In this document: positions 52,517-60,777 of the stretch, in pieces | How the letters are laid out: each line of letters starts with the position of its first letter | How positions within the stretch are numbered: position 1 is the stretch's first letter | DNA from: Mycolicibacterium brisbanense | GTDB taxonomy: Bacteria > Actinomycetota > Actinomycetes > Mycobacteriales > Mycobacteriaceae | DNA length: 64,000 bases | Assembly: GCF_001570425.1 (NCBI RefSeq) | Contig: NZ_BCSX01000015.1 | Location: 1 to 64,000, forward strand | Direction of reading: 5' to 3' | The notes under the pieces: generated by a model | Told to the model about the DNA's origin: nothing | What the model saw: the letters and a program-made list of their open reading frames with translations, nothing else | The model's database searches: none | Translations under genes and position numbers: made by a program

Positions 52517-53938
52517 CTACGACGCCGCAGTGGGTTCGACGTCGTACTCCAGCTGCGGCGGCGCGTCGGGCGTGCCGGGAATCTCGGTTCCTCCGATCGG
52601 GCAGCGGGCGGTTTCAGGAACCTTCACCAATGCGATCGCCCCGATGACGCAGGCGATCATCATGTAATACGCGGGCACGAGATGGTCGCCCGTCACCGAC
52701 ACCAGCCAGTCGTTGACCGCGGGCGCGGTGCCGCCGAACAGCGAGGTGGAGACGTTGTAGGCGATCGCGAAACCGGCGTAGCGCACCTGCGTCGGGAACA
52801 TCGCCGGGAAGGTTGCGGAGATCGTCGACAGCTGCGGCACATAGAGCAGCCCCAGTACCGCGAATCCGATCACGGCGCCGACCATGTTGGTGCCCATCAA
52901 CAGGAACATCGGCACACCGGCGATGAACAGCCCGATCAGCGAGAACCACCACATCGGTTTGCGGCCCACCCGATCGGAGATGTGCCCGGCGAACGGCAGG
53001 AACACCATCATGGTCAACATGCCGATGATCGGCACGACCAGCGCGTGATTGCTCGACAGGCCGATGGTGCGCTCCAGGTAGGTGGGCATGTAGGTGAGCA
53101 GCGTGTAGTTGACCACGTTGAGTGCCACCACGAGACCGCCCAGCCGCAACACGGGTGCCCAGTACTCCCCGACCAGATCCTTGAACTGGGTGACCGCGCC
53201 TTGTTCGGTGTCGCCGGACTGCTCGAGTTCACGAAATACCGGGGTGTCCTCGAGCCGGGACCGCAGATACACACCGATCAATCCCAGCGGCGCGGCGACC
53301 ATGAACGGCAACCGCCAACCCCACGAACCCATTTGGTCATCGGTGAGCAGCACCGAGAAGCCGAGCATGAGCAACGCACCGAGCGAAAAGCCTGACAGGG
53401 TGCCGAATTCCAGGAAGCTCCCGAGGAACCCGCGGCGGCGCGACGGCGCGTACTCGGCCATAAACGTTGCCGCACCGCCATATTCGCCTCCGGTGGAGAA
53501 GCCCTGGATCATCCGCAGCACCACCATGATGGCCGGTGCCCACAGTCCGATGGCCGCATAGGACGGCACCAGGCCTACGCAGAACGTCGCACCCGCCATC
53601 AGCACAATGGTGATTGCCAGAACGTGTTTGCGTCCGAGCCTGTCGCCCAATGGTCCCCAGACAAATCCGCCGAGCGGCCGCACGAGGAACGAAACCGCAA
53701 ACGTCGCAAGCGCCAACAGAGTGGCCTGCTGGGTGTCACCCGGGAAGATGGCGGCCGATATGTAGCCGACGCCATAGGCGTATATGCCGTAGTCGAACCA
53801 TTCTGTGGCGTTTCCGATCGCCGATGCGGCGATCGCCCGTCTGAGTACGCTCGGGTCCGGCGCACTTTCCGCGGGTTCGCTGTAATCGATCTCCGGCTTG
53901 TCTCCGAAGCCCTTCATCGGGCTTTTGTGCGCAGGCAC
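52517..53938 (-). CDS. MFS transporter, metabolite:H+ symporter (ProP/KgtP-like)
   Basis: 473 residues, twelve membrane segments. The MHS-family marks are clear: AIGNATEWFDYGIYAYGVGYIS, FLVRPLGGFVWGPLGDRLGRKHVLA, GFSTGGEYGGAATFMAEYAPSRRRGFLGS and GHISDRVGRKPMWWFS. These carry carboxylates, proline or betaine with protons. It is convergent with the GntR gene (3 bases between stops) and probably takes up the substrate of the amidase/isomerase cluster. GTG start at 53938 with GGAGGAA 4 bases before it. Confidence 0.88.
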   Translation of the reverse strand: MPAHKSPMKGFGDKPEIDYSEPAESAPDPSVLRRAIAASAIGNATEWFDYGIYAYGVGYISAAIFPGDTQQATLLALATFAVSFLVRPLGGFVWGPLGDRLGRKHVLAITIVLMAGATFCVGLVPSYAAIGLWAPAIMVVLRMIQGFSTGGEYGGAATFMAEYAPSRRRGFLGSFLEFGTLSGFSLGALLMLGFSVLLTDDQMGSWGWRLPFMVAAPLGLIGVYLRSRLEDTPVFRELEQSGDTEQGAVTQFKDLVGEYWAPVLRLGGLVVALNVVNYTLLTYMPTYLERTIGLSSNHALVVPIIGMLTMMVFLPFAGHISDRVGRKPMWWFSLIGLFIAGVPMFLLMGTNMVGAVIGFAVLGLLYVPQLSTISATFPAMFPTQVRYAGFAIAYNVSTSLFGGTAPAVNDWLVSVTGDHLVPAYYMMIACVIGAIALVKVPETARCPIGGTEIPGTPDAPPQLEYDVEPTAAS

Positions 53939-54111
53939 GGTTCCTCCATGTGTCTGACGACACCGGTCCCCACCGCGCGCTCTAGTTTCGGCTGGTCTGT
54001 TCGGTGAACACCGCAGGGCCAGGCCGTCGTCTCGTCCGGCAATTCAGTAGTTGCCAAGGTCTGACGTTACCTCTCCGGCAGGCGCATTGCACCGCCCCCG
54101 GGGCCGTGAGT

Positions 54112-54177
54112 CTCGCGAGCAGACGCAAACTCCCCCTTTTTCCAGCGAAAATGGGGGAGTTTGCGTCTGCTCGTGAG
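54112..54177 (-). terminator. Very long hairpin just after sppA (26-bp stem, one G-T pair)
   Basis: 54112-54136 pairs with 54153-54177; the inner 20 bases on each side (GAGCAGACGCAAACTCCCCC at 54117-54136) are perfect, and four more A-T pairs lie within the loop. It begins 2 bases after the sppA stop codon. It shares the GAGCAGACGC core with elements at 23101 and 59415. Probable terminator of sppA. The rest of the 241-base gap to the transporter gene holds only its promoter region. Confidence 0.7.
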
Positions 54178-54179
54178 GC

Positions 54180-55949
54180 CTAGAAGCGGTACTCCCCCAG
54201 CCACATCGCGTTGGCTCCGGTCACCGAGCGTTGGGCGTGTTCGAGCACCCCGGTCACCGACGCGACGGCCAGCGAACCCAGCGCCTCGGGCAGCGACGCC
54301 GCTGCCGGTTGGGATGATGGCTTGGGCGACAACAGATCCCGCAAGGATGACCCGGGCAGGTGGACGATCTTGACCTTGGTGTCCTCGTCGAGGCCGGCCA
54401 GCAGTTTGGCGCGGCGGATCGCGGTGCGCAGCCCGCCGAGTTCGTCGACGAGCCCGCGTTCGTGAGCGTCGGCCCCGGTCCACACCCGGCCGCGGGCGAC
54501 GTCCTGGACGGCCTCCACCGCCAAGCCGCGGCCGTCCGCTACCCGCTGCACGAAGTCCTGGTAGAACAGGTCTGCCTCGGCCTCGACCTGGGCCTGCTGC
54601 TCATCGGTGAACGGCGCATTGGTGGACCAGGCGTCGGCGTTGGCATTGGTGCGCACCGCGTCGGAACCGACCCCGAGCTTGTCCTTGAGCTCCCGCGACA
54701 CCAGTTTGCCGGTCAACACCCCGATCGAGCCGGTGATGGTGCCAGGGTTGGCGACGATCGCGTCGGCCGCCATGGCCGCGTAGTAGCCGCCGGATGCCGC
54801 CACGGCACCCATCGACGCGACGACGTGCTTGCCTGCCTCGCGGGCCCGCACCACCTCACGCCAGATGGTCTCCGAGGCAGTCACAGAACCCCCGGGGCTG
54901 TCCACCCGCAGCACGATGGCCACCACGTCGTCCTGGGCTGCGGCCTCGCGCAGCGCGGCGGCGATGGTGTCACCCCCGGCGCCCGAGTTACCGAACGGCA
55001 GCACCTGCCGACCGCCCTTGCCACTGACGATCGGCCCGTGCACCGTCACGACGGCGACCGTCGGCTTCGATTTGAGCCCGGGAATCGTAGGTGTCGGTTT
55101 GGGCGCCGACGCCCGTGCGTACCGCGACAGATACAACCGCGGAGCGCTGTCATCGCCATCCGATTCCGCTGCGGCACCACACAATTCACTGATGCGCGCG
55201 TATGCCTCATCGCGGAATCCGATCCTGTCGATCAGCCCGCCCGCTACGGCGTCGTCGCGCAGCAGTGGCGCCTTGTCGGCCAGCGCGTCGATGGTTTCGA
55301 CGGATACGTGCCGCGATTCCGCGATGGCCTGCCATACCTGGGTCTGCAGGCTCTCGATCAGCCGGCTGTCGGCCTCCCGATGGGCGTCGGTGTAGCGATC
55401 CTGCGTGAAAATGTTTGTCGCAGACTTGTATTCGCCACGCGTCACAAACTGCGCTTCGATCCCCACCTTGTCGAGGGCATCCCTGAGGAACATCGCGTTG
55501 GTCGCGAAACCGACCAGTCCGACGGTGCCCGACGGTTGCATCCACACCTCGCGGAACGCCGAGGCCAGGTAGTACGACAAGGTACCCGGGTAGGTTTCCG
55601 ACCAGGCCAGGGTCGGTTTGACGGCGCCGAACTCGGCGATCGCGTCGCGCAGCTCCTGTACCGGCCCGGCTGCCGCGGCCGGGATCTGTACCCGCGCGAT
55701 CAGGCCGGCCACGCGGTCGTCCTCCGCAGCCCGGTGGATCGCCGCGACGGCCTGGCGCAGGATCAGAGGCCGGCCTCCGACGGAGATCATCGCCAGCGGA
55801 TCGAACCCGGCGGTCTCCGGCGGCACGGACGTCAGATCGAGCTCGAGAACACACGCACTGGGGACACCGTTGTGTCGGACGGTGTCGACCTTGCGGACCA
55901 ACGCCCGCACATCGTCGGGACCGGGCAGGCTCGGGAGGAAGTCGAACAT
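54180..55949 (-). CDS. sppA: Signal peptide peptidase SppA, long (67-kDa) type
   Basis: 589 residues with two SppA half domains. The first half (residues about 60-260: AAIHRAAEDDRVAGLIARVQ, WSETYPGTLSYYLASAFREVWMQPSGTVGLVGF) supplies the general-base Lys. The second half holds the catalytic Ser in GAVAASGGYYAAMAADAIVANPGTITGSIGV; VLRVDSPGGSVTASETIWREV precedes it. SppA degrades leftover signal peptides in the membrane. An N-terminal anchor is not obvious (MFDFLPSLPGPDDVRALV), so it may be peripheral. It stands alone. Confidence 0.92.
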   Translation of the reverse strand: MFDFLPSLPGPDDVRALVRKVDTVRHNGVPSACVLELDLTSVPPETAGFDPLAMISVGGRPLILRQAVAAIHRAAEDDRVAGLIARVQIPAAAAGPVQELRDAIAEFGAVKPTLAWSETYPGTLSYYLASAFREVWMQPSGTVGLVGFATNAMFLRDALDKVGIEAQFVTRGEYKSATNIFTQDRYTDAHREADSRLIESLQTQVWQAIAESRHVSVETIDALADKAPLLRDDAVAGGLIDRIGFRDEAYARISELCGAAAESDGDDSAPRLYLSRYARASAPKPTPTIPGLKSKPTVAVVTVHGPIVSGKGGRQVLPFGNSGAGGDTIAAALREAAAQDDVVAIVLRVDSPGGSVTASETIWREVVRAREAGKHVVASMGAVAASGGYYAAMAADAIVANPGTITGSIGVLTGKLVSRELKDKLGVGSDAVRTNANADAWSTNAPFTDEQQAQVEAEADLFYQDFVQRVADGRGLAVEAVQDVARGRVWTGADAHERGLVDELGGLRTAIRRAKLLAGLDEDTKVKIVHLPGSSLRDLLSPKPSSQPAAASLPEALGSLAVASVTGVLEHAQRSVTGANAMWLGEYRF

Positions 55950-56107
55950 GATCCGAGCCTACCGACGCCGCGGAGCAGGCTCGACGGTCAAGGAAACGGG
56001 CTCTCGCCAGGTCGTGGCGATCTTGCCGCCTTCGGGCTTCGCGTTACGCAGTGCGGATGTTCCACGGCCAGCTCTTGCGGCCGACAAGGCATCCGTGGGC
56101 CCGGGGT

Positions 56108-56734
56108 TCAGGCCTCCGCACGCCGCGACAAGCGCTGCCGCAAACCATCGACGAAGGCTTCGATACCCAGGTCGAACGCCTGCGCTGCACGTGCGGGCCC
56201 GGTCGGCGCCTCGTCGAGCGCGCGGCGCAGCTCAGGTTCGATCCCGTCCTGATCGGCCGCCACCACAATGTCGGGAGCCGACGCGTCGAGCGCTGCGCCG
56301 AGCACGAAGTTCTCGACAGCGGTGATCACCGCGATGATCTCGCCGTCGCCGAATCCCGCCCTGGCGAGTCCGGCGGCGACGGGGTTGTAGGCAGCGATCA
56401 ACCCGGGGTCACGGATCGGTTCGGTGGCCAGCAGCCGCACCGCCGCGGGGTGAGCACTGAAGGCACCCAGATAGGACTGCGCCCATACGACGCATGCCTC
56501 ATCCCACGGCATGCGGTCGAACGCCGCGTCGTCGATCCGCTGGGCGACGAGTACCCGCACCATTTCGATGATTTCGGCACGCCCGGCCGGCACGTGGTGG
56601 TAGACGGCGGCGACCTGCACACCGAGATGCCGGGCCAATCCGGGCATCGTGAAATCGCCATTGCGGTCGACCAGGTCGAGTGCCGCGGCACCGATCTTGT
56701 CCCGGTTGAGTATGGCCACCCGCGGCCGGCCCAT
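56108..56734 (-). CDS. TetR-family regulator with TetR_C-like domain
   Basis: 208 residues. HTH: LNRDKIGAAALDLVDRNGDFTMPGLARHLGVQVAAVYHHVPAGRAEIIEMV. The C-terminal part (YLGAFSAHPAAVRLLATEPIRDPGLIAAYNPVAAGLARAGFGDGEIIAVITAVENFVLGAALD) matches the drug-binding domain of tetracycline-repressor-like proteins. Divergent from an APC permease and NylB-like hydrolase; two palindromes with the same arms in the gap are its likely operators. Start ATG at 56734 with GGAGG 5 bases upstream. Confidence 0.9.
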   Translation of the reverse strand: MGRPRVAILNRDKIGAAALDLVDRNGDFTMPGLARHLGVQVAAVYHHVPAGRAEIIEMVRVLVAQRIDDAAFDRMPWDEACVVWAQSYLGAFSAHPAAVRLLATEPIRDPGLIAAYNPVAAGLARAGFGDGEIIAVITAVENFVLGAALDASAPDIVVAADQDGIEPELRRALDEAPTGPARAAQAFDLGIEAFVDGLRQRLSRRAEA

Positions 56735-56757
56735 CGGAACCTCCTTCGTCGACTTTA

Positions 56758-56774
56758 TTGAACTCTATTCAATT
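56758..56774. promoter_or_regulatory. Operator 1: ATTGAA-N5-TTCAAT
   Basis: ATTGAACTCTATTCAAT, perfect six-base arms, 23 bases before the TetR start. The twin site is at 56812-56828. The position is that of a repressor site for both divergent genes. Confidence 0.7.
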
Positions 56775-56805
56775 TGCCTCTTGTGGCGCGGCCCACACTC
56801 CGTCT

Positions 56806-56828
56806 AGATTATTGAATCTCATTCAATT
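56806..56828 (+). promoter_or_regulatory. Permease promoter -10 TAGATT with operator 2 ATTGAA-N5-TTCAAT
   Basis: TAGATT (56806-56811) fits TANNNT, with a weak TTGTGG 18 bases upstream. ATTGAATCTCATTCAAT at 56812-56828 covers the expected transcription start and has the same arms as operator 1, centre to centre 54 bases. Confidence 0.65.
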
Positions 56829-56851
56829 AATCGTGTTCGAGGAGCCCGCCC

Positions 56852-58237
56852 ATGACCGTTGCGACGGAAGCGCACCTGGCGCGTCGGCTGACCCTGCCCT
56901 CGGTGGTCGCCTTCGGCGTCTCTTACATGGCGCCCAGCCTCGTGATGGTGATCTTCGGAATCATCGCCGTCGCCAGCTCAGGCACAGCGCCGACCGCATT
57001 CGCGCTGGCCACCGCCGCCATGCTGGTCACGGCTCTGAGTTACGCCAAGCTGGCAGGCATCTACCCGGTCTCCGGCTCCGCGTACTTCTACGCTCGGCAC
57101 AACCTTGGCTCCCGGGTCGGCTTTCTGGTCGGCTGGAGCGTGCTGCTGGACTACCTGTTCTTGCCGATGGTCGCCTGGCTGACGCAGTCGATCCTGCTCA
57201 ATGCCCAGTTCCCGGCCATCCCCATCTGGGTCTGGATGCTCATCAACGCCGGATTCACCACGCTCGTCAACATCGTCGGCATCGTGGTGGCCGACCGCGT
57301 CAACAAGATTCTGACCGGTGTCGCCGTCTTCCTCGTACTGCTGTTCTTTGCGTACTGCGTCAAAACCCTTGCAGGCAGCCCGCCGGTCTCCTACACCGCA
57401 CCGCTGTGGAACTCCGCCAGCACCATCGCCGGCGTATCCGCCGCAGCGGCCATCGCCGCCTACTCATTCCTCGGATTCGACGCGGTCACCACGCTCGCCG
57501 AGGAAACCAAGGAGCCCAAACGCACCATCCCCCGTGCGGTCATCCTGGTCGTGGGCATCGGCGGACTGCTGTTCATCGTCGGCGCCTACGTCATGCAGCT
57601 CGTGCACCCGGGGGATCTCTTCGAGGACGCGCAGGCCGCGTCGTACACCATGTCCGTCGACGTCGGCGGCCAGTTCTTCGCCGACTGGACCAATCTGGCG
57701 GGCATCATCGCCGGGTCCGCTTCGTGCCTGGCGGTACAGCTGAGCACCAGCCGGCTGCTCTATATCATGGGCCGCGACGGTGTGCTTTCCAAGCGCGTGT
57801 TCGGATATGTCAACCCCCGCACGCTGACCCCGATCTACTGCGTGTTGATCAGCGGCGCAATGTGTTTCGTCGGGCTCAACCTCTCGCTGGAGACCGCCAC
57901 CGGCTTCATCAACTTCGGCGCCTTCACGGCCTTCACGGCGGTCAACGTGTGCGTGATCGCCTACTACCTGCGCCACCGCCGCACCCGCCGGCTGAGCACT
58001 CTCGGCTATGTCGTGCTGCCCGCGGTAGGCGCCATGGTCAGCATCTATCTGCTCACCCAGCTCAGCGGAACCTCACTGGCCATCGGATTGGGCTGGCTCG
58101 CAATCGGTGTGGGTTACCTGCTGTGGCTCACGCGTGGATTCCGGCGGCCCACCCCGGAATTGAGTATCGACTACGAGCAGTCCCTCGTCGGGGCCGCCGA
58201 GGATGTCGAACCCGCCACAAGAGAGCAACTCACATGA
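56852..58237 (+). CDS. APC-family permease
   Basis: 461 residues, twelve membrane segments. LARRLTLPSVVAFGVSYMAPSLVMVIFGIIAVASSG at the start and FLGFDAVTTLAEETKEPKRTIPRAVIL in the centre are typical of amino acid/polyamine permeases; GSAYFYARHNLGSRVGFLVGWSVLLDYLF is also conserved. Its stop overlaps the start of the serine hydrolase (ATGATGA), so import and hydrolysis of one substrate look coupled. ATG at 56852 with GAGGAG 9 bases before. Controlled by the divergent TetR protein through paired operators. Confidence 0.88.
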   Translation: MTVATEAHLARRLTLPSVVAFGVSYMAPSLVMVIFGIIAVASSGTAPTAFALATAAMLVTALSYAKLAGIYPVSGSAYFYARHNLGSRVGFLVGWSVLLDYLFLPMVAWLTQSILLNAQFPAIPIWVWMLINAGFTTLVNIVGIVVADRVNKILTGVAVFLVLLFFAYCVKTLAGSPPVSYTAPLWNSASTIAGVSAAAAIAAYSFLGFDAVTTLAEETKEPKRTIPRAVILVVGIGGLLFIVGAYVMQLVHPGDLFEDAQAASYTMSVDVGGQFFADWTNLAGIIAGSASCLAVQLSTSRLLYIMGRDGVLSKRVFGYVNPRTLTPIYCVLISGAMCFVGLNLSLETATGFINFGAFTAFTAVNVCVIAYYLRHRRTRRLSTLGYVVLPAVGAMVSIYLLTQLSGTSLAIGLGWLAIGVGYLLWLTRGFRRPTPELSIDYEQSLVGAAEDVEPATREQLT

Positions 58238-59379
58238 TGAATCACGCTGTGACACTGGATAACTGGCAGACCGGTCCGGTCAACCGCCACACATCGGGGC
58301 GGATGCGCGAAATCGTGCCCACCGCTCGAGTGGCCGCAGGCCGCACCCCGTTGCCGCTGGCCGAGGACGACTGGCGACTCGACCTGGACATGCCGCTCGC
58401 CGACGGCACGATCGCCTCGGTTCTGGACGATACGTTCACCGACGGGTTCCTGGTTCTGCACGACAGCGCGATCCGCGCGGAATGCTACCCCGGCGATCTC
58501 GAACCCGGCCGGCCGCACATGCTGTACTCGGTCAGCAAGTCGATCATCGGCTCGGTGGCGGCGGTCCTCATCGACAGCGGAGCGCTGGATCCGAATCACC
58601 CTGTCACCCACTATGTTCCGGAGCTGTGCGAGTCGGGATACGCCGGGGCCACCGTACGGCACATCCTCGACATGCGCTCGGGCATCAAATTCCGCGAAGA
58701 ATACCTCGATCCCGACGCGGAGGTCCGCCATCTCGACCAGGCCCTCGGCTGGGTCCCGCGAACCAGCCCGGACGTACCGGCGACGCTGTACGAGTACTTG
58801 CCTCATCTTCGCCAACAACGGCCGCACGGTGGGGTTTTCGAGTACCGATCGTGCGAGACCGACGTGCTGGGCTGGGTGTGCGAGCGGGCAGCCGGTGAAC
58901 GCATGCCCGAACTGCTGTCGCGCACCCTGTGGTCGCGATTCGCCGGTGACGACATGGACGCCGGGGTCGACCGCGCCGGCAGTGTCTTCCACGACGGTGG
59001 CTTGGCGGCGTCGCTACGCGACACGGCCCGGTTCGGTGAACTGCTGCGCCGGGGCGGCGATCACATCGTGCCGCGAGCCTGGATCGATGACGCACTGACC
59101 GGCGCCGCGGACTCGCGTGACGCATTCGCCAACTCCCCCACCAACACTGGGCTGCCCGGCGGGATGTACCGCAACCAATTCTGGGTGCCATATCCAGACC
59201 GGCGCGTTCTGATGTGCCTCGGCATTCACGGTCAGCTCATCTACGTCGACTTCGATCGCGCGGTGGTGGTCGCCAAGCTGTCGTCCTGGCCGACACCGCT
59301 GGACCCCGCGCTCGACGTCGCGACCCTCACCCTGGCCGATACAGCAGCAGATGCAGTCTCCTGCGCGAAAAGACACTGA
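58234..59379 (+). CDS. Serine hydrolase of beta-lactamase family (6-aminohexanoate-dimer hydrolase-like)
   Basis: 381 residues, class C beta-lactamase/DD-peptidase fold. The SxxK motif is in HMLYSVSKSIIGSVA; the Tyr of the second motif is in GVFEYRSCETDVLGWV (YxS); HGQLIYVDF takes the KTG position. ILDMRSGIKFREEYLDPDAEVRHLDQALGW is typical of NylB, which cuts linear amides such as nylon oligomers and carboxylesters. No signal peptide, so it acts on imported substrate. Start ATG overlaps the permease stop. The natural substrate is unknown. Confidence 0.83.
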   Translation: MMNHAVTLDNWQTGPVNRHTSGRMREIVPTARVAAGRTPLPLAEDDWRLDLDMPLADGTIASVLDDTFTDGFLVLHDSAIRAECYPGDLEPGRPHMLYSVSKSIIGSVAAVLIDSGALDPNHPVTHYVPELCESGYAGATVRHILDMRSGIKFREEYLDPDAEVRHLDQALGWVPRTSPDVPATLYEYLPHLRQQRPHGGVFEYRSCETDVLGWVCERAAGERMPELLSRTLWSRFAGDDMDAGVDRAGSVFHDGGLAASLRDTARFGELLRRGGDHIVPRAWIDDALTGAADSRDAFANSPTNTGLPGGMYRNQFWVPYPDRRVLMCLGIHGQLIYVDFDRAVVVAKLSSWPTPLDPALDVATLTLADTAADAVSCAKRH

Positions 59380-59411
59380 AGTCCGCCAATATCGGCGTGT
59401 CGGGGTACCTG

Positions 59412-59427
59412 CGCGTCTGCTCGCGAG
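59412..59427. repeat. GAGCAGACGC-type intergenic element (single arm)
   Basis: CGCGTCTGCTCGCGAG lies between the convergent stops of the hydrolase (59379) and the PucR gene (59441). It is the complement of the core seen at 23098-23108 and 54114-54126, but here no second arm is found. Confidence 0.5.
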
Positions 59428-59440
59428 AAGAAGTGACTCC

Positions 59441-60634
59441 TCAGGGCAAGCGCCGGTACACCTCGAAGGCCAGACACAACTCGGCGATGTCGCGGGGCCG
59501 CGACAGCGACCGGCCGGTGCGCTCCTCGATGCGATGCAGACGATGGCGCACGGTGTTTGGGTGCACGTAGATCTTGGCGGCCGTCTCGTTCGCGGAGCCG
59601 CCGGAGTCGAGCCATGCCTGAAAGGTTTCGACGAGTATCTGTCGTTCCTCGGCGGGCAGGTCGTCGAACCCGCCGAGGATGTCGTGCCCGATGCGTTGCA
59701 TGACCTCGGGCGCGGCGACCGCCGCGACCGCCAACGGGGATCCGTCGAACACCTGCACCAGCTGATCGTCGGTGGGCCTGCCCGCGATGGCCAGCCGGGC
59801 GAACCGCAGCGCCTCGCCGGTGTCCGTGAGATCGTCGAACGGCGGGCTCACGCCCACCCGGTCCGACGCCGCCGAGCGCAGGATCTCCAATAGCTCGTCC
59901 AGGCTGGCCGAGCGCCGCAGGTGCACGATGCCGACCTGCAGATCGGGCAGCAGCCGCCACGCCGACCGGATGTCGCGGGTGTCGAGCTTGTTCGCGATCT
60001 CCGGCAGCCCCGTGCGTCCGATGCCCGGAACCTGCGCTGCGACAACGACATACGGACCCGACGTGGGCAGGCGCAGTATGTCGGCGGCGTCCCACAGGTT
60101 CTGGGTGTCGGTGATGCGTCCCTGCAGGATCGCCTCGACCAGAGCCGAGCGTTCCTCCTCCTTGAGGAGCATCTGCTGAGTCAGCTGCTGGCGATAGGCA
60201 CCCGTCATCGCCTGCGTGAAGGAATCCTGCGCGAGCATGATCTGCGATGTGGTGGCCAGGATGGCCTCCGGGCTGATGTCGAGATCGCGCGCCTGGGCCA
60301 GGCTCGCCTCCCACATGAACCGGAAGCCGACGCGGTACGCCGACATCACCGTCGCCAGCGGGACCCCGGCAAGTGCGCGCCGCACGCCCGTGTCCTCGGC
60401 GGCCGATACGTCGGCCAGTTCGGGTCCGCTGTCGGCGGTCAGCGCGTCGAACACGTAGACCATCTGGGCCAGGCAGCTGCGGTGCAGCTCGGCGTCGTCG
60501 ACCAGGCTGCGGTTGGACGCGTAGAACGCGACGTCGCGCCGGATGACTTCGCACATCGCTGCGGCCAGAGCGTCGGCACGCGCCAACACCGCGTTGGCGA
60601 GCCGCACAATGCTCGGATCAGGCGCCGCTGACAT
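59441..60634 (-). CDS. PucR/CdaR-family transcriptional regulator
   Basis: 397 residues. The C-terminal PucR helix-turn-helix is seen in LVETFQAWLDSGGSANETAAKIYVHPNTVRHRLHRIEERTGRSL. The centre resembles the GGDEF-like fold of CdaR; the N-terminal 180 residues (RLANAVLARADALAAAMCEVIRRD, RVGFRFMWEASLAQARDLDISPEAIL) are a helical sensor. GTG at 60640 two codons earlier is an alternative start. It is divergent from the acyl-CoA ligase at 60778 and may control that gene and the PHA-synthase-like gene after it. Confidence 0.86.
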   Translation of the reverse strand: MSAAPDPSIVRLANAVLARADALAAAMCEVIRRDVAFYASNRSLVDDAELHRSCLAQMVYVFDALTADSGPELADVSAAEDTGVRRALAGVPLATVMSAYRVGFRFMWEASLAQARDLDISPEAILATTSQIMLAQDSFTQAMTGAYRQQLTQQMLLKEEERSALVEAILQGRITDTQNLWDAADILRLPTSGPYVVVAAQVPGIGRTGLPEIANKLDTRDIRSAWRLLPDLQVGIVHLRRSASLDELLEILRSAASDRVGVSPPFDDLTDTGEALRFARLAIAGRPTDDQLVQVFDGSPLAVAAVAAPEVMQRIGHDILGGFDDLPAEERQILVETFQAWLDSGGSANETAAKIYVHPNTVRHRLHRIEERTGRSLSRPRDIAELCLAFEVYRRLP

Positions 60635-60777
60635 GTGCACACGATAGGCCCGCAGGGCCCGCGGTGTGAGCGCTCACAGCTGACTGCCCGCCACGTTGTT
60701 CCCACCACCATGTTCATCCGGTAGCTCGGGCCGCACAGTTGATGTATCGAACACATCGTCGGCACCCGGAGGAGACC

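Noticed and set aside
56758..58233. Upstream extension of the NylB-like reading frame through the permease gene
   Set aside because: The extension is out of frame with the real permease and Arg-rich; the hydrolase begins at 58234 with the ATG that overlaps the permease stop.
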